A stretch of DNA of 64,000 bases from Maricaulis maris (GTDB lineage Bacteria > Pseudomonadota > Alphaproteobacteria > Caulobacterales > Maricaulaceae): positions 434,001 through 498,000 of the forward strand of contig NZ_RBIM01000002.1 in assembly GCF_003634045.1 (NCBI RefSeq), in the 5' to 3' direction. Numbering within the stretch: position 1 is the stretch's first letter; each line of letters opens with the position of its first letter. This document shows, one piece after another, positions 47,309 to 55,761 of this stretch. The translations under genes and the position numbers were made by a program. The notes beneath the pieces were generated by a model. The model was not told the DNA's origin. It saw nothing but the letters and a program-made list of their open reading frames with translations, and made no database searches.

Positions 47309-49291
47309 CTAGTTGCCGGCCTTTTGTTTCAACTTGGACAGCCAAATCGAAGCGAGTTGCCACCCGGCAACGATGACGAGGAAAAATCCAGCGATGGCCA
47401 TTCCGAAATTCAGCGTCATTTCACGCTGCGCGATTATATAATCCCATTCGGACGCGGCCAGCACGCTGCCGAAACCCGCCAGCAAACCACCGGCGATCAG
47501 GACGGCAAGAAATGTCCACAACCCGTCATCCGAACGCGGCCCGGGACGGTCCTGCGTGGTGTGGACATCGGCGGCCAGATCACTTGGCGAAAAATCATCG
47601 CCGGTGTCGGACATCGGATCATGGCCGCTGGTCATCGGGTCATCCCCGAGATCATCATCCTGCGCGACGTGCATCGTCTGATCAGCGGCGACCGGCTCGC
47701 CGGCGACCTCACCAATCGCGCCATTGGCCTCGGCCGGCGTTTCGGCGGGGTGCGGCGGCGGTGTGTCGTCACCACCGAGGCTGACCGGGCGCTCGACGAC
47801 TTCGGCTTCAGGTTCGACGGTTGGTGTTTCAGTTTCGGCGTCGGCGGCGATTTCCGCGTCAAGTTCAGGCTCAGACATCGGTTCAGGCTCAGGCGCAGTC
47901 CCGTCCGCAGTCCCGGCGTTGATCGTGTCAACGACCTCATCGACAGGCGCCGTTTCCGGCTCTGCGTCGGCCCGGAAGCTCCCCTGCATGATGCTGGTCA
48001 AGGCATAACCAAGGCCGGTGCCGCTGGGCAGGTCGAGCGAATAACGCTCCGGCAATTCAGCCGGCCCTTGGGATGCAGCGTCAGCCTGTTCGGCAACCGT
48101 CTCTACATCCACTTCGGGTTCAGTGACGGCGACCGGCTGGCGATTGGTCAGCACAAAGCCCAGCCCCATGCCGTCCGGCAAGTCAAAGGCAGCAACGGGC
48201 GCGGGCATCGAAGCCGGCACAGCCCGTTCCTCGGCCTCGGCTGCGGTGTCGCCCTGGGCAGACGCATCGACAGTGTCAGTTGCCTCCGCCGCAGACGGAT
48301 CATCTGCCACATCATCACCGATTTCCTCGGCCATGCGGGCGATCACACGCTCTGCCGCAGACTCGGGATCGGTCGCCGGGGCGTCATGCGTGTCAAGCGC
48401 GGCCACGCCATCACGATCTTCGCCTGGGTCTGTGTCGGCCTCGGTAGGAGCCTCGGCTTCAACCGCCACATCATCGGCAGTGATCGCCTCGGGTGACGCA
48501 TCAGACCCGGTTTCGGCCTCCAGCTCTTCGACAGCCTCGAAACGGGCATCGACCGGATCATCGCGCATGTCCGAAACAGCCTCGGCGACCGGCGCCATGG
48601 CTTCATCGGTAAGATCCTGACGGACTTCCGGCGGCAAGGCCTGGACGGCGGCCAGGATGCGGGCGATTTCGTCTTCCGCTTCACGGCGCCGGACCTGACC
48701 GGCATCAAGCGGCGGCGGTGGCGGCGGCAGATCGGAATAGGCTTCCGGCGGAGGCGGCGCGTCAGCACCGGCGATCGCGCCTTCCAGCACGCGTTCTTCC
48801 GTCGGATGTTCAATCTTGATGACCAGCTCGACCGGCTCGGACTTGCGCGCCCGACCCGGCTGGGCGGGCATCAACGCGTCAAGGAAGAGCGTGCTCTCGG
48901 CCTCGCGCCGCGGCGATATTCCATCACCAAAAGCGGCGAGTGCCTCGCCAGCGGCGCGGGCGCGACCTTCGAAGAGATAGCGCGCGACATCGGATCCACG
49001 GAAACGGTCGACGCCGACGTCATGGACAAAGGAGGTGAGCGCGTCGCGCTGCCCGCGCGACAGGGGACCGGTGATGCTGTCATCAACAACTTCCTCGGCC
49101 CGCATCACATCATAGATCAGCAGAAGCGAGGCTTCATCCTCGGTGACACGGACACCGGGTTTGGCGGCGGCACGGTGGCCATAGCCGACAACCCATCGTC
49201 CATCATCGCCGCGTTCGGCTTCGGATCGGAAGGGCTCGAACCGCTTGATGAGTTCGCGGGCAGCCGGAGAGGTTTTCAATCTCGGTTTCAT
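47309..49291 (-). CDS. spmX: SpmX-type muramidase-domain membrane protein
   Basis: A 660-residue protein with an N-terminal lysozyme-like (GH24) domain (1-140), a long acidic, Pro-rich disordered region (150-590) and two C-terminal transmembrane segments (about 594-614 and 628-649). This is the SpmX plan of Caulobacter, where the protein marks the old pole and localises DivJ. Glu19 in the RFEPF segment is kept, but the residue before VGYGH is Val34 where active GH24 enzymes have Thr, and GYGHT reads GYGHR. The hydrolase is therefore probably weak or dead. Two similar 14-residue motifs (near 368 and 417, containing GLGFVLT and GLGYALT) occur in the disordered part. Confidence 0.88.
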   Translation of the reverse strand: MKPRLKTSPAARELIKRFEPFRSEAERGDDGRWVVGYGHRAAAKPGVRVTEDEASLLLIYDVMRAEEVVDDSITGPLSRGQRDALTSFVHDVGVDRFRGSDVARYLFEGRARAAGEALAAFGDGISPRREAESTLFLDALMPAQPGRARKSEPVELVIKIEHPTEERVLEGAIAGADAPPPPEAYSDLPPPPPPLDAGQVRRREAEDEIARILAAVQALPPEVRQDLTDEAMAPVAEAVSDMRDDPVDARFEAVEELEAETGSDASPEAITADDVAVEAEAPTEADTDPGEDRDGVAALDTHDAPATDPESAAERVIARMAEEIGDDVADDPSAAEATDTVDASAQGDTAAEAEERAVPASMPAPVAAFDLPDGMGLGFVLTNRQPVAVTEPEVDVETVAEQADAASQGPAELPERYSLDLPSGTGLGYALTSIMQGSFRADAEPETAPVDEVVDTINAGTADGTAPEPEPMSEPELDAEIAADAETETPTVEPEAEVVERPVSLGGDDTPPPHPAETPAEANGAIGEVAGEPVAADQTMHVAQDDDLGDDPMTSGHDPMSDTGDDFSPSDLAADVHTTQDRPGPRSDDGLWTFLAVLIAGGLLAGFGSVLAASEWDYIIAQREMTLNFGMAIAGFFLVIVAGWQLASIWLSKLKQKAGN

Positions 49292-49357
49292 GCGTGTTCC
49301 GTTTCAGGACGGCGCGCCAGACATTGGGCTGTCCCCTGCAAGCCTGACGCCGCGGCC

Positions 49358-50302
49358 CTAATCGTTGCCCGGATCGAACACATCTGTGGTGTCCAGGGCC
49401 GTGAACGGAGCCAGGAAACCACCGCCGGATCCGCCCCCGATCAAATAGATTTCATCAGCCAGCACCGCCGCACCGCCGCCGGTGCGCGGCGCCGGCAACG
49501 CGGCCTCCTCGCGCCAGTCGGCATCACCGGGCTGCCAGGACACATGTGTCTGCAACGTCTCGCGGGTGTCAGCACCGCGGCCGCCGAGCAGATGGATGCG
49601 CCCGTCAAGCACCGCCACGGCGGCGCCGGAACGCGGCGCCGGCAGGTCCGGGGCACGATCCCAGTCACCGGTCTGTGGGTCAAAGACATCGACGCGGGTC
49701 AGGGCCTCGGCGTCCTGCCGTCCACCAGCCAGATAGATCCGGCCATCGACCACGGCGGCAGCCGCCGCCCGGCGCGTGACGCCTTGGGGAACGGCAAGCG
49801 TGTCCCATTCGCGAGCCTCGGGATCAAAGACGAAGGCTTCCCGGTCGTCACGAAGTCCGCCAAAGGCGTAGAGCGATGTATCAACCGTCACCAGGACGAG
49901 GTCTGCCTTGGCCGCTGGCATCGCCGCCTCGCTCTGCCAGATATTGCCGTCAAAGGACCAGGACCAGACGCCTGCGCTCGGCGCGACACCGTCCTCGCCG
50001 CGCGCATAACCGCCGGCGACATAAATGCGGCCATTGACCGACGCCATCCCGAACCGCTCCAGCCCGCGCGGCAGGGCCGTCTCCGGGAACCAGCGATCAA
50101 GCTCGATGTCATAGCTTTCAAATTCACTGCGCGGATCCGTCAGGCCGGCGCCGCCGGCGGCATAAATACGACCATCATGGGCGACCACGGCGAGACCGGC
50201 GCGCGAAGCGTCGAGCCGGGCCGCCGTCTCCCAGACGCCCTGCGCGGCCGCCGGAGCACCCATCGCAGCGAAAAGGCTCAGGATCAGGACAGAAAAACGC
50301 AC
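49358..50302 (-). CDS. Exported kelch-repeat beta-propeller protein
   Basis: A 314-residue protein with a signal peptide (residues 1-20, ending AAA) and six kelch repeats, each with a GRIYxxGG-type turn (GRIYAAGG, GRIYVAGG, SLYAFGG, GRIYLAGG, GRIHLLGG, EIYLIGG). Six repeats would close a six-bladed propeller, probably in the periplasm. I chose a GTG at 50302 because it sets the signal peptide correctly and GGTGAG lies just upstream. Its binding partner is unknown. It lies between mgtE and spmX on the same strand. Confidence 0.8.
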   Translation of the reverse strand: MRFSVLILSLFAAMGAPAAAQGVWETAARLDASRAGLAVVAHDGRIYAAGGAGLTDPRSEFESYDIELDRWFPETALPRGLERFGMASVNGRIYVAGGYARGEDGVAPSAGVWSWSFDGNIWQSEAAMPAAKADLVLVTVDTSLYAFGGLRDDREAFVFDPEAREWDTLAVPQGVTRRAAAAAVVDGRIYLAGGRQDAEALTRVDVFDPQTGDWDRAPDLPAPRSGAAVAVLDGRIHLLGGRGADTRETLQTHVSWQPGDADWREEAALPAPRTGGGAAVLADEIYLIGGGSGGGFLAPFTALDTTDVFDPGND

Positions 50303-50351
50303 ATTCTCACCATTCGATTGCCGGGCCTTGCCAACCCGAAGCGGAATATCA

Positions 50352-51743
50352 TCACAACAGGACGAGTGTCGCCAGCCCCAGGAATGCCAGAAAGCCGACG
50401 ACATCGGTCACCGTGGTCACGAAAACCGAGGAGGCAACAGCCGGGTCGGCGCCGGCCCGGACCATCCCCAGCGGGATGAGAATGCCTGACAGGCCGGCAC
50501 AGGCCAGATTGAGGACCATGGCGATGGCAATTACCGCCGCCAATTCCCAGTCGCGGAACCACAGGACGGTCACAAGCCCCATGATGACGGCGAAAATCAG
50601 GCCGTTGACCATGCCGGTTGCCAGTTCGCGCCAGATAACACGCACCGCATTGGCGGCGGTCAGATCGCGTTCAGCGATCGAGCGCACGGCGACGGCCAGC
50701 GACTGGGTGCCGGCATTGCCACCCATCGAGGCGACGATCGGCATCAGGACGGCGAGCGCCACGATCTGCGAGATCGCGCCCTCGAACAGGGCAATCACAC
50801 CCGACGCCAGAATCGCCGTGCCCAGATTGACCAGCAGCCAGGGCGCACGGGAACGCACAGAGCGAACAACGGTGTCGGCAAGACCGGCATCATTCACGCC
50901 GGCCAGGGCGAGCAGGTCTTCCTTGTTCTCGTCCTGGATGACGTGGACGATATCGTCCAGGGTCAGCATGCCGGTCAGTCGACCGGCACTGTCGACCACC
51001 GGCGCCGAGACCAGGTGGTATTTCTGGAACAGGTAGGCGACCTCTTCCTGGTCGGTCTCGGGATCGACCAGGATACGTGGCGTTTCCATCAGATCACTCA
51101 GGGCGACATCCCGCCGGGCGCTCAACAGGCGACAGACCGGGATCTCGCCAACCGGGCGGAAGCCTGTATCGATCACGAACAGGTCGTGGAATTTGTCGGG
51201 CAGGTCATCGGCCGCATTGCGCATGTGGTCGAGCGCGTGCCCGACCGACCAGAATTCCGGCGCGGCGACGAATTCGCGCTGCATGAGACGACCGGCCGTC
51301 TCATCCTCGAAGGACAGGCTCTGCTCGACCGCTTCACGATCACTGTCGGAGATTTCCGCGAGCACCGCGGTCCGCGTTGCCGCGTCCATTTCCTCGACGA
51401 CTTCGGTGGCATCGTCTGAGTCGAGTTCCTGGATCGCCGCAGCAAGATGCGCGGTATCCAGATACTCCATCACCACTTCGCGTGAATCCGGCTCGAGCTC
51501 GGCCAGCACTTCACCGGTAATGATATCGGGCGCGAGTTCCGCCAGCGCGCCCTGCTGGCTGGCCGAGAGCTGCTCGACCACGTCAGCGATATCGGCCTCG
51601 TGCAACGGCACCAGCATGCGCCGCACGAGATCGCCATCGGCGTCGGCAATGGCCTGCCGCAGATTGGCAACGAATTCCGGATCGGTATCGGCCCGGGCAG
51701 GCGAGTCGATCAGGACGTCGTCATCATAAGCGGCTTCGCCCAT
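50352..51743 (-). CDS. mgtE: Magnesium transporter MgtE
   Basis: A 463-residue MgtE: an N-terminal superhelical domain (25-150), two CBS domains (165-290) and five transmembrane helices (about 300-463). The MPIVASMGGNAGTQSL pore segment is intact, as are CBS signatures such as LTGMLTLDDIVHVI. It forms a dimeric Mg2+ channel gated by cytosolic Mg2+. No Mg2+ leader is recognisable in the short divergent region. It starts 157 bases from the next plus-strand gene. Confidence 0.95.
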   Translation of the reverse strand: MGEAAYDDDVLIDSPARADTDPEFVANLRQAIADADGDLVRRMLVPLHEADIADVVEQLSASQQGALAELAPDIITGEVLAELEPDSREVVMEYLDTAHLAAAIQELDSDDATEVVEEMDAATRTAVLAEISDSDREAVEQSLSFEDETAGRLMQREFVAAPEFWSVGHALDHMRNAADDLPDKFHDLFVIDTGFRPVGEIPVCRLLSARRDVALSDLMETPRILVDPETDQEEVAYLFQKYHLVSAPVVDSAGRLTGMLTLDDIVHVIQDENKEDLLALAGVNDAGLADTVVRSVRSRAPWLLVNLGTAILASGVIALFEGAISQIVALAVLMPIVASMGGNAGTQSLAVAVRSIAERDLTAANAVRVIWRELATGMVNGLIFAVIMGLVTVLWFRDWELAAVIAIAMVLNLACAGLSGILIPLGMVRAGADPAVASSVFVTTVTDVVGFLAFLGLATLVLL

Positions 51744-51900
51744 TCACGCCTCCATAAGGGGATATGATCGAGTGCACCGTCGGCCGACAAGACAGGCACC
51801 ATACGTGCCTCTCTTAGCCGTCCCGACCGGCAACCTCAATCGCATTGACCTGAAATACCGACGCTTTATGACGTTTACTGGGAGAAATGGGGGCGAAGAC

Positions 51901-52836
51901 GTGTTCAGTATCACGGGTGAGGAAAACCTGCCGGTCCTGGCCGGGCTGGCGATCGGCGGGACAATCGGCCTGATCATCCTGTTCGGGCTCGGCTTTACCC
52001 GCATCGGCGGAAGCGAAGAGCGCGTCACCGCCGGCCGTATACTCCGGCAGGCTGCCGCGACATTTGGCGCCCGCGCCGGCGCCCTGGTGACCTTGTGGAT
52101 CGGAGTCAGCCTCGCCTACACCATCGTCACCCTGTTTGCGCAACTGGTCGGACGAACCACGAATATTTTCGAAGGCGCGATGGCCGCTGCCCTGATTTTT
52201 CTCGGCCACAAGACCATGCTGGAACGGCCGGCCCGGAGCGTCGGCATCGAGGTGCCACAAACCGGCTTCTGGCGCATCCTGATGCGTTCTCTGGCGCTGG
52301 GCCTCACGGTACTCGCCACGGCTGCGGTCGTTTTCGTTCTGGCGGCCTTACTGGTCGCGCTGGCTGAAATCGCCGGACTGGTTGGCAATACGCCACGCAT
52401 CGTGGTCGGCGCCCTCTCCGGCGGGATTGCAATCTGGCTGAGCCCGCTGTTCGCGCGCCTCTCCTTCATCTACCCGTCCAGCGTCCTTGGCGGGCGGGAC
52501 TGGTACGGCACCGCGCTCAATCGGGCCCGCCCGGCGGCGCTCGGCCTCGGCGCCGGACTGTGGCTGGTCGCCCTGGCATCCCTGGCCCTTATCGTGCCGC
52601 TGATCATCTGGTCAAACACGCTTGTGCTCGCGATCGCCACCGACCTGCCCTCGCAGCCCGGAGACCTGCCGGACGATATCGGCACGCCGCTGTTCTGGCT
52701 CAGTCTGGTGATGGAGGAATTGCCGCTGCGACTGTTGCTGGTGGCCTATTCACTGGCCAGCATTGCCTGCGTCTCGGCGGCCTACAGGCTCACCGTTCTG
52801 ACACCGGAAAAGCCCGGCTCGCACGATCAGGTCTGA
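51901..52836 (+). CDS. Multi-pass membrane protein of unknown function
   Basis: A 311-residue membrane protein with about seven hydrophobic segments. I preferred a GTG start at 51901 because GGGGGCG lies about 8 bases upstream; an ATG at 51868 in the same frame lacks a ribosome site. A polar loop (about 208-230) holds YPSSVLGGRDWYGTAL. No family is recognised. It is divergent from mgtE and followed by tRNA-Leu on the other strand. Confidence 0.62.
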   Translation: MFSITGEENLPVLAGLAIGGTIGLIILFGLGFTRIGGSEERVTAGRILRQAAATFGARAGALVTLWIGVSLAYTIVTLFAQLVGRTTNIFEGAMAAALIFLGHKTMLERPARSVGIEVPQTGFWRILMRSLALGLTVLATAAVVFVLAALLVALAEIAGLVGNTPRIVVGALSGGIAIWLSPLFARLSFIYPSSVLGGRDWYGTALNRARPAALGLGAGLWLVALASLALIVPLIIWSNTLVLAIATDLPSQPGDLPDDIGTPLFWLSLVMEELPLRLLLVAYSLASIACVSAAYRLTVLTPEKPGSHDQV

Positions 52837-52876
52837 GTGAGGGTTTCTTCCGATCTCGCCCCCTGAAGGAGAGAGA

Positions 52877-52963
52877 TGGTGCGGTCGAGAAGACTCGAAC
52901 TTCCACGGGTTTTACCCCACAGCGACCTCAACGCTGCGCGTCTACCAATTCCGCCACGACCGC
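52877..52963 (-). tRNA. tRNA-Leu (anticodon GAG)
   Basis: An 87-base tRNA with encoded CCA. The acceptor stem is GCGGTCG with CGACCGC, discriminator A. The anticodon arm CAGCG-TTGAGGT-CGCTG gives anticodon GAG (codons CUC/CUU). A long class II variable arm (GGGGTAAAACCC) and the TTCGAGT loop confirm Leu. Confidence 0.96.
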
Positions 52964-53026
52964 ACGTCATGGAGGCGCGGGAGATAGCAACATCCCCGCA
53001 CCTTGTGAAGAGGGTATTGCAACGCT

Positions 53027-53275
53027 TTATGCAGCTGCGAAGAATTCGTTGGCATCGGCCGGTCCAGTAATGGACACGGCGATACGGTCGCCCTGGATGA
53101 CAACATCGCCGCGGGCGATGGGATGATTGTTGGCCAGGATCCACACTTGGTCGTCCTCGCCCGAATCGAGCGGGATCACCGCACCGCGTCCCATGCGGAG
53201 GAATTGCTGGATCGGCATCTTCGACCGGCCCAACAGGACTGAAATTTCCACTTCCACCGAACTGATCTGACTCAC
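53027..53275 (-). CDS. FliN-like (SpoA domain) protein
   Basis: An 82-residue SpoA-domain protein resembling FliN, the flagellar C-ring switch component. The core VEVEISVLLGRSKMPIQQFLRMGRGAVIPL and the IARGDVVIQGDRIAVSI end fit FliN. I chose a GTG at 53275 because CTGGAG sits 7 bases upstream; a TTG at 53326 would add 17 residues. No flagellar gene is adjacent, so either fliN is split from the main cluster or this is a specialised copy. It is divergent from lipB. Confidence 0.8.
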   Translation of the reverse strand: MSQISSVEVEISVLLGRSKMPIQQFLRMGRGAVIPLDSGEDDQVWILANNHPIARGDVVIQGDRIAVSITGPADANEFFAAA

Positions 53276-53357
53276 GTCGCACTCCAGGACTTGCGGATCA
53301 TCATCGCGGGCCTGATGTTTGGCCAATACGGTTTCCGCAGCGTTAAGACTTCAGGAT

Positions 53358-54044
53358 ATGACATTACAAAACGTCGAATGGGCTGTTTCGCCCGGCCTGA
53401 CACCCTATCAACCCGCCCTCGCCTTCATGGAAGCGCGGGCCGCAGCGATTGCGGCGGGCGGGGCCAATGAGCTGGTCTGGCTGCTGGAACACCCGCCGCT
53501 CTACACGGCAGGGACGAGCGCCAAGGCCGGTGACCTGCTGTCGCCGGACCGTTTCCCGGTTTACGAGACCGGGCGTGGCGGCGAGTACACCTATCACGGG
53601 CCGGGCCAGCGCGTGGCCTATGTCATGCTGGATCTGACGCGGCGCGGCCGCGATGTGCGCAAATTCATCCAGTCGCTGGAAGACTGGCTGATCGGGGCCG
53701 CGGCGCAGTTCGGCATCGAAGCCGGCATTCGCGACGGCCGGGTCGGTGTCTGGGTCGACCGGTCAGGCGGACGCGAGGACAAGATTGCCGCGATCGGCGT
53801 GCGCCTTCGCCGCTGGGTCTCCTTCCACGGCATCGCCTTCAACGTTGATCCGGATCTCAGCCATTTCACCGGCATCACACCGTGCGGCATCTCGGATCCC
53901 CGCTATGGCGTCACCTCACTGGCCGATCTGGGCCATGACATCTCGATGGCGGATTTCGACGTCGCGCTGCACCTGGCCTGGACACAAGCCTTCGGGGACG
54001 TGACCCGTGCCAACCCGCCGCGACTGCAAGCCGCTCAGCCCTGA
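53358..54044 (+). CDS. lipB: Octanoyltransferase LipB
   Basis: A 228-residue LipB. It moves octanoyl from acyl carrier protein to lipoyl domains, the first step of lipoate synthesis. The active-site pair is visible: Lys142 in [14 protein letters not shown] and Cys176 in TPCGISD. The [12 protein letters not shown] segment is also typical. The start at 53358 matches the usual N-terminus, although its ribosome site is close. The last 10 bases overlap a convergent membrane gene. lipA is not nearby. Confidence 0.95.
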   Translation: MTLQNVEWAVSPGLTPYQPALAFMEARAAAIAAGGANELVWLLEHPPLYTAGTSAKAGDLLSPDRFPVYETGRGGEYTYHGPGQRVAYVMLDLTRRGRDVRKFIQSLEDWLIGAAAQFGIEAGIRDGRVGVWVDRSGGREDKIAAIGVRLRRWVSFHGIAFNVDPDLSHFTGITPCGISDPRYGVTSLADLGHDISMADFDVALHLAWTQAFGDVTRANPPRLQAAQP

Positions 54045-54571
54045 TTAGTGGATGCGCTGTTGCGCTGCATGGTGGCGAACCACAGCACGAAGACCGCGAG
54101 CACGCCCCAGAACCCGACATAGGACGGCCACGCCGTTTGCGAGAACATTTCCATCGCCCGTTGGGTGTCCGATTCGATCCAGGTCGAGAAAGCTTCCTGG
54201 AAACCCGGATCCGAAACCGCTTCGTTGAATGCCACCGTATCGGAGGTGTCGACACCCTGCTCCTCGGCAAAGGTGATCATCGCCTGGAACGACGCGATAC
54301 CAACACCGATCAGCGTGCCGATTCCCTTTGCGACGATGGACAGGACGATCGGCAGGATGGCGAGGCCGATACTGCGGCCGGCATGGCGGCGACGGTTGGC
54401 GAACAGGGAAAAACAGCAAAACCAGATCACCGCCATCGGAATGATGCCCGGCACCGGAGCCGTGCCGAAAGCGAGCCGGATCGCGTCCAGGGCAGCCAGG
54501 ATGGCGATGCCGAGGATGAAAGCCGAAACAGACGCGCGGTGGTTGGGCAGCAGGAGGGCAAGCGGATTCAT
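54035..54571 (-). CDS. Membrane protein of unknown function
   Basis: A 178-residue protein with four hydrophobic segments (about 14-34, 41-57, 65-92 and 150-167). A polar stretch (95-145) with [17 protein letters not shown] could be periplasmic. It follows two DUF805 genes on the same strand but is separated from the nearest by a hairpin. The end overlaps lipB by 10 bases. The family is not recognised; the RRRHAGRS turn weakly recalls DUF805. Confidence 0.6.
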   Translation of the reverse strand: MNPLALLLPNHRASVSAFILGIAILAALDAIRLAFGTAPVPGIIPMAVIWFCCFSLFANRRRHAGRSIGLAILPIVLSIVAKGIGTLIGVGIASFQAMITFAEEQGVDTSDTVAFNEAVSDPGFQEAFSTWIESDTQRAMEMFSQTAWPSYVGFWGVLAVFVLWFATMQRNSASTNQG

Positions 54572-54594
54572 GAAGTCGTCCTCTGGACAGTGAA

Positions 54595-54630
54595 ATGGCC
54601 GGTCCCCGTATCTACCCGGGAACCGGCCAT
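54595..54630 (-). terminator. Probable intrinsic terminator of a DUF805 gene
   Basis: ATGGCCGGT (54595-54603) and ACCGGCCAT (54622-54630) form a 9-bp stem with an inner CCCG/CGGG stem. On the minus strand it is followed by TTTCA, a short T tract. It lies between two minus-strand genes. Confidence 0.5.
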
Positions 54631-54674
54631 ATTCAAGCAGGATTCGACCCGGACGCGTCCCGGCCGGTCAGCGA

Positions 54675-55127
54675 TCAGACTGTTGGCATCTTGTAGACGA
54701 AATAACCGACTACCGCATTCCCGACCAGACTGCTGATGATACCGGCAAGAACACTGCTGACCGTGACAACCGGCATCGTGGTACCCCCGGCCATGTTCAC
54801 CCCCAACACGGGCATGAGGATGACATTCGCCACGATTACGATAACCAGGACCGCGACCACGGCTGCCGCCGCAAGCCAACCGGACTTGCCCGCATCGTGG
54901 AAACGTTTGGCATAGACGCACACCCAGGCAAAGGCGAGCACGAGGCCGCCGACAAAGCTGAGCAGCAAGCCCAAACCCGGCATCAGGCTGATGAATTGCA
55001 ACACGATATAGGCCGCCATGATGGCGACGATGCCCTGGGCGAATTCCTGGGGTGACAACTTGCCAGACGCCCCGAACAGGATCCGTGTGGCATCGGCCGG
55101 ATTAAGAATGAAACTATTGAGCGACAT
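54675..55127 (-). CDS. DUF805-like membrane protein
   Basis: A 150-residue protein with four transmembrane segments. The pair of motifs FAQGIVAIMAAYIVLQ and AKRFHDAGKSGWLA matches the DUF805 pattern (R(F/L)HD.G.SGW). The neighbouring gene at 55218-55730 has the same plan, so they are paralogues. The ATG at 55127 is preceded by GGGGAGAG. The function of DUF805 is unknown. Confidence 0.75.
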   Translation of the reverse strand: MSLNSFILNPADATRILFGASGKLSPQEFAQGIVAIMAAYIVLQFISLMPGLGLLLSFVGGLVLAFAWVCVYAKRFHDAGKSGWLAAAAVVAVLVIVIVANVILMPVLGVNMAGGTTMPVVTVSSVLAGIISSLVGNAVVGYFVYKMPTV

Positions 55128-55217
55128 GGCTTTGACTCTCCCCTGTCATTGGCGGGCAAAGCCTAGGCGGATTCCAGGAATTCTCCAGCCGTTTTTCGCC
55201 CCTGACGGGAAATGGCC

Positions 55218-55730
55218 TCATCCGGGCCTATCGTCGTCCTTGCCTGCTGTCGGCTGCGGATCCACCGTGACAGGCCCGGACTCGATCGCCGGTGCGGCGC
55301 CATAGAGGTTGTCGCCACCCTGACCGGGTGCCATGCCCAGCCAAACCGTGTAGCCGGCCCAGATCAACGTCCCCAAGCCGCCAAGCGTGAGTAATCCGCC
55401 ACCGGCCGACAGGAACATCGCCGGCCCGATATCGCCGCCCGACAGCACAGCGGACAGGATGGCGCCGCCCACCATCATCACGGCAACAATGGCGAGCGCG
55501 AAACTTACCAACCATGGGAGGGCGTGAATGGCGGCACTGCGACCGGTATCGTGCAGGCGTTTGCCGTAGACGCACAGGCCGACCCAGATCAGCCCCAGCC
55601 AGATCAAGCCACCCAGTATCGGGATGATGTCGGCCAGGATATTGCCGCCGATGATGATCGCGACGCCGATCCAGTAGTCCCGCGCCGCGATGCGGCCATT
55701 GGGGTTCAACAACAGGAATTGCCAGTCCAT
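55218..55730 (-). CDS. DUF805 family membrane protein
   Basis: A 170-residue DUF805 protein. The start WQFLLLNPNGRIAARDYWIG and the VYGKRLHDTGRSA motif are diagnostic. Four transmembrane segments are followed by a polar tail with GQGGDNLYG. The ATG at 55730 matches the family start. It lies 31 bases downstream of the pccA stop on the same strand, so it may be co-transcribed with pccA. Its role is unknown. Confidence 0.82.
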   Translation of the reverse strand: MDWQFLLLNPNGRIAARDYWIGVAIIIGGNILADIIPILGGLIWLGLIWVGLCVYGKRLHDTGRSAAIHALPWLVSFALAIVAVMMVGGAILSAVLSGGDIGPAMFLSAGGGLLTLGGLGTLIWAGYTVWLGMAPGQGGDNLYGAAPAIESGPVTVDPQPTAGKDDDRPG

Positions 55731-55761
55731 CGCGTCTGCCTTCCCCGGGTGGGCCCCGGAC

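Noticed and set aside
45995-48496. An 833-residue open frame antisense to liuA and spmX
   Set aside because: High-GC codon usage leaves long open antisense frames; it has no ribosome site, no recognisable domain, and opposes two well-supported genes.
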